DNA of 19,211 bases, taken from JBBECJ01 sp963763325. Lineage in GTDB: Bacteria > Chloroflexota > Chloroflexia > Thermomicrobiales > CFX8. The position numbers and the translations under genes are program-made. Every line of letters starts with the position of its first letter. Position 1 is the stretch's first letter. Shown piece by piece: positions 16,541 through 19,211 of this stretch. The DNA lies in the NCBI GenBank assembly GCA_963763325.1, contig CAVXOL010000004.1, positions 1 through 19,211 on the forward strand, written 5' to 3'. The notes under the pieces are model-generated. The model searched no databases. It was given only the letters and a program-made list of their open reading frames with translations, and was not told the origin of the DNA.

Positions 16541-17600
16541 CGGGCCGCGTCCTGTTCCTGCCCCTCAGGAATTCGCGCGACTCCTGCTGCTTCGATTGCC
16601 GCCATACCGAGCGTGCCGCTCGGCTGTCCGTCGGTGTCAAGCACCGTCAGCCGCTCGGCGCGCTCCTCCAGCAGGAGCGTCAGCGCAGTTCGCAGGTCGG
16701 CTGACGCGACGATCGACGGTCCGTCCGGCAGGCGACCATCCGCGGCTGGGCCGCCGCCGAAACCGGAACGAGGCTCAGTCGCCGCAGGACATCCCCCGCG
16801 CCAACCAGATCGCTGACGAAAGCGTCGGCGGGGTGCATCACGATTCGCAACGGTTCGTCGTACTGGACGACCTTCCCGGCCCGCATGACGACGATTCTGT
16901 CGGCCAGCCGGACAGCCTCCTCGATATCGTGGGTGACGAAGAGGATCGTCTGACCGAGCCGGTCGTGGATCTGGCGCAACTCCTGCTGCAGGCGTGAGCG
17001 GGTGATCGCGTCGAGCGCGCTGAACGGCTCGTCCATCAGCAGTGTCGTCGGGTTCCCTGCCAGCGCCCGTGCCAGCCCGACCCGCTGCTGCTGCCCGCCC
17101 GAGAGTTGGGCCGGGTAACGTCGCCGGTACTCTGTGCCGGTAGCTCGACCAGATCGAGCAATTCATCGACTCGCTGACTGATCGCGTCGCGTTTCCAGCC
17201 CAGCAGCTTCGGGACGACGGCGATGTTGTCGGCCACCCGCATGTGCGGGAAAAGGCCGGTCTGTTGGATGACGTAGCCGATCTCGCGCCGCAAGGCCGTC
17301 GTCGACATCTCCCACCGGCCGGCCATCGATCAGGATTCGCCCGCCAGACGGCTCATAGAGCCGGTTGACCATCTTCAGCAGCGTCGTCTTCCCACAGCCC
17401 GACGGCCCGAGCAGCACGACCAGTTCCCCCGGCTCGACCTCAAGCGACACATCATCCACCGCCGCGGCCTGGCTACCCCGGAAGTGCTTCGAGACGTGCT
17501 CGAACCGGATGGCGCTGGCGGATCGTTCTGCGGGAATCGGATTCGAGGTTGGGGATGCGGCGACTGCTCGTTCGGAGCCGGCGGCAAATCCCCGATTCAC
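16534..17600 (-). CDS. Osmoprotectant ABC transporter ATP-binding protein (OpuCA/ProV type, frame broken)
   Basis: Most likely starts at GTG 17600, 14 nt after the binding-protein stop. In order it shows Walker A LLGPSGCGKTTLL, Q-loop YVIQQTGLFPHM, the signature LSGGQQQRVGLARAL, Walker B TLLMDEPFSALDA and the switch His in VTHDIEEAVRLADR. A C-terminal extension (IVASADLRTALTLLLEERAE, RLTVLDTDGQPSGTLG) looks like a single CBS-type module, as in OpuCA/ProV, which couples transport to ionic strength or nucleotides. It ends at TGA 16536-16534. The reading frame changes about three times: near 17,300, near 17,125 and near 16,745. All ATPase motifs are intact once the frames are joined, so the gene is probably functional in the organism. 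It powers the two permeases encoded on either side. Confidence 0.88.
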
Positions 17601-17614
17601 GACTCGCGATCCCG

Positions 17615-18633
17615 TTACTTGTTCATCAGCCCATGCTCCTTCAGGAACTCCCGGCGACATCTGCCGGTTCCTCGCTCGTCGCCGTCAACTCGTTGTTCAG
17701 GCGGCCATCACCTCGTTGGTCAGCATCGGGGCAAGCTCGTTGAGGATGTCGGCGATCTGCGGGTACTTGTCGAGCGTCTCCTGACGGACGACCGGGGCGA
17801 CGTGGTATAGCGGGAAGAGGCCTTGTCGTCTTCAAGGACAACCAGATCGTAGCGGGCGAGCTGACCGTCGGTGCCGAACGCGACAACGACATCGGCCTGG
17901 CCGTTGATGAGGGCCTGATACCGCAGACCGGGATCGAGCATGATGTACTCCTTCAACTTGAAGTCGCCGTACACCCCTGAAGACCGATCAGTCCGTCAGG
18001 CCGCTCGGGGCAGTCGGACGGGGCCAATGTCAGCTGGCTGGCCTTCCGGCCATTTCGGAGAGGGTCGTCAGGTCGTTCTCCTCGGAGAACTCACGCTTGA
18101 ACGCCAGAGCGTTGAGTTGTTCATCGGCGCCTGGTCGAGCCAGACGAAGTTGTACTTCGGCTTGTATGCTTCATGACCACGGTGAAGACCTCGTCGGGAT
18201 CGCTCATCGCCGGGAGCTCAAGGACCGTTAGCAGGCCGGTGCCGGTGTACTCCGGGTAGAGGCTGATCTCGCCTGCCACCAGCGCCTCGTGGGCGACGGC
18301 CGCCCCGCCGAGGTTGAGCGAGCGCTCGACCTCGATACCGGCCGCTTCGAGCAACTGGGTGTACATCTCTCCCAGGATGAGTTGCTCGGTAAAGTTCTTG
18401 GAACCGATCACGACCGGGCTGCCGTCGCCGGTTCCTCCCATCGCGCCGGTCGGTGAGGCGTCGCCCGCCATCGTTGGTGATGCCATTTCGGATGGGGACG
18501 TTGCCTCCATAGCGGATGTCGACGTTATGTCGGCGTCGCCGCCATTGTCGTCGTCCTCATCGTCGCCGCAGGCGGCCAGCAGTGGGATCGCCAGCGCCAG
18601 CAGCATCAGCATGATCATCGAACGAAACTTCAC
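17615..18633 (-). CDS. Osmoprotectant-binding lipoprotein (OpuCC/ProX type, many apparent frameshifts)
   Basis: Starts GTG 18633 with AAAGGA 8 nt upstream. A lipoprotein signal ends in LLAAC, giving Cys22 as the lipidated residue. It is followed by an acidic patch and a Ser/Thr/Pro/Met-rich linker (about residues 23-70). The binding domain then begins VVIGSKNFTEQLILGEMY and includes ISLYPEYTGTGLL, both hallmarks of the glycine betaine/choline-binding OpuAC family (PF04069). Downstream coding is recovered in alternating frames: AYKPKYNFVWLDQAPM, ALAFKREFSEENDLTTLSE, ASQLTLAPSDCPERPDG, VYGDFKLKEYIMLDPG, LFPLYHVAPVVRQETLDKYP, LNNELTATSEEPADVA and EFLKEHGLMNK, ending at TAA 17617-17615. Seven breaks are each repaired by one added base. 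Expected mature location: outer face of the membrane, delivering solute to the flanking permeases. Confidence 0.86.
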
Positions 18634-18710
18634 GGAGATGTCCTTTCAAACAAGCGTGGTATCGAGACCGACAATTCGCCCGTCAATATCCTCCTTCATG
18701 ACGGTGCGCG

Positions 18711-19211
18711 TCAGCGAGATGCGGCCGGCGGGGTCAGCCGTCGCTCAGCAACGCTGAGCAGCCCTTCAGCCGTCAGCGCCAGCAGCGCGACCGGAATCGC
18801 TCCAACCAGCAGTAGCCGCTCGTCAACCAGGGTGATTCCAGAAGAATGAAGAGCCCCAACCCGCCAGCGCCGATGAAAGCCGCCAGCGTCGCACTGGCGA
18901 TGACTTCGACGGCTGCAGTTCGAATGCCGGCGATCACGACCGGCAACGCCAGGGGGAACACAGCGCCCGAAGACCTGGAATGCATTCATCCCCAGCCCGC
19001 GTGCACTCTCGATCACAGCAGCATCGATCCCGCGTAACCCGGCATCGGTATTGACGACGATCGGCGGGCCGGCCAGCACCGTCAGCGCGATCAGCGCGGG
19101 CGTGAATCCGGTTCCGAACCGCGGCAGCAGCAGGAACAACACCGCCAGACTCGGGACAACCCGTGCTGCTCCGATCAGCGCGACAAGCGGTGGGCCGGTT
19201 CGCCTGAGTCG
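18711..19211 (-). CDS. Osmoprotectant ABC transporter permease, first gene of operon (5' end outside window)
   Basis: The reading frame is open from the right edge (RLRRTGPPLVALIGAARVVP, then SLAVLFLLLPRFGTGFTPAL). It contains PPIVVNTDAGLRGIDAAVIE and the EAA-loop ESARGLGMNAFQVFG, then shifts frame to FPLALPVVIAGIRTAAVEVI and IGAGGLGLFILL, and shifts back to GITLVDERLLLVGAIPVALL. This is the permease pattern of OpuCB/OpuCD/ProW. The called frame stops at TGA 18713-18711. A neighbouring frame stays open to TGA 18648-18646 (ISLTRTVMKEDIDGRIVGLD), only 12 nt before the lipoprotein start, so the true C-terminus may lie there after one more base correction. It is upstream of the binding protein in the same operon. 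The promoter is beyond the window. Confidence 0.83.
   Translation of the reverse strand, partial: RLRRTGPPLVALIGAARVVPSLAVLFLLLPRFGTGFTPALIALTVLAGPPIVVNTDAGLRGIDAAVIESARGLGMNAFQVFGRCVPPGVAGRDRRHSNCSRRSHRQCDAGGFHRRWRVGALHSSGITLVDERLLLVGAIPVALLALTAEGLLSVAERRLTPPAASR

Noticed and set aside
1..19211. CRISPR arrays, insertion sequences, tRNA or rRNA genes
   Set aside because: I saw no regularly spaced repeats, no transposase motifs or terminal inverted repeats, and no tRNA-like cloverleaf or rRNA sequence in either strand.

Overview
The window is high-GC bacterial chromosome. The gene content (a bacterial XPB helicase in tandem with two large helicase-associated proteins, a zinc-ribbon DUF2339 membrane protein, a lipoprotein with a Ser/Thr/Pro/Met linker, PIN toxins, a TATAAT box directly in front of a start codon) fits Chloroflexota, perhaps the Thermomicrobia/Sphaerobacter side. 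Actinobacteria are the main alternative. This placement is inference; there is no rRNA or marker gene to settle it.

Layout. 1-137 (-) is the start of a beta-lactamase-fold serine hydrolase running off the left edge. 204-467 (+) is a collapsed relic of an M19 membrane dipeptidase. 723-833 (+) is a tiny ORF with a strong ribosome site, followed by a hairpin terminator at 893-919. 937-1578 (-) is a VapBC-like toxin-antitoxin pair whose toxin is frameshifted. 1652-3985 (-) is an S9 prolyl oligopeptidase/DPP-IV-like peptidase. 4043-10316 (+) is a tightly overlapping three-gene operon: XPB helicase plus two large proteins that carry the same winged-helix-like domain as the helicase N-terminus. It is driven by a promoter placed so that the message should be leaderless. 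10321-12333 (-) holds an FAD-dependent amine/amino-acid oxidoreductase and, 21 nt downstream, a thioredoxin-like protein whose active site reads UGA-x-x-Cys with a SECIS-like hairpin right after the UGA: a likely selenoprotein. 12467-15395 (+) is a DUF2339 multi-membrane protein in several frames. 15381-19211 (-) is an OpuC/ProU-type osmoprotectant ABC operon (permease, binding protein, ATPase, permease) followed by a small two-TM protein.

Sequence quality. Genes from 1.4 to 12.3 kb read cleanly, apart from the in-frame UGA. From about 13.6 kb to the right edge nearly every gene changes frame several times. In the binding protein, seven breaks in a row can each be repaired by adding one base, mostly in short G or C runs. 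This looks more like base-calling or low-coverage error than natural decay. The UGA in the thioredoxin-like gene is different: frame is kept on both sides and the codon sits exactly at the redox position.

The two most interesting objects are the candidate selenoprotein with its SECIS-like element and the XPB three-gene operon with a domain repeated across all its members.
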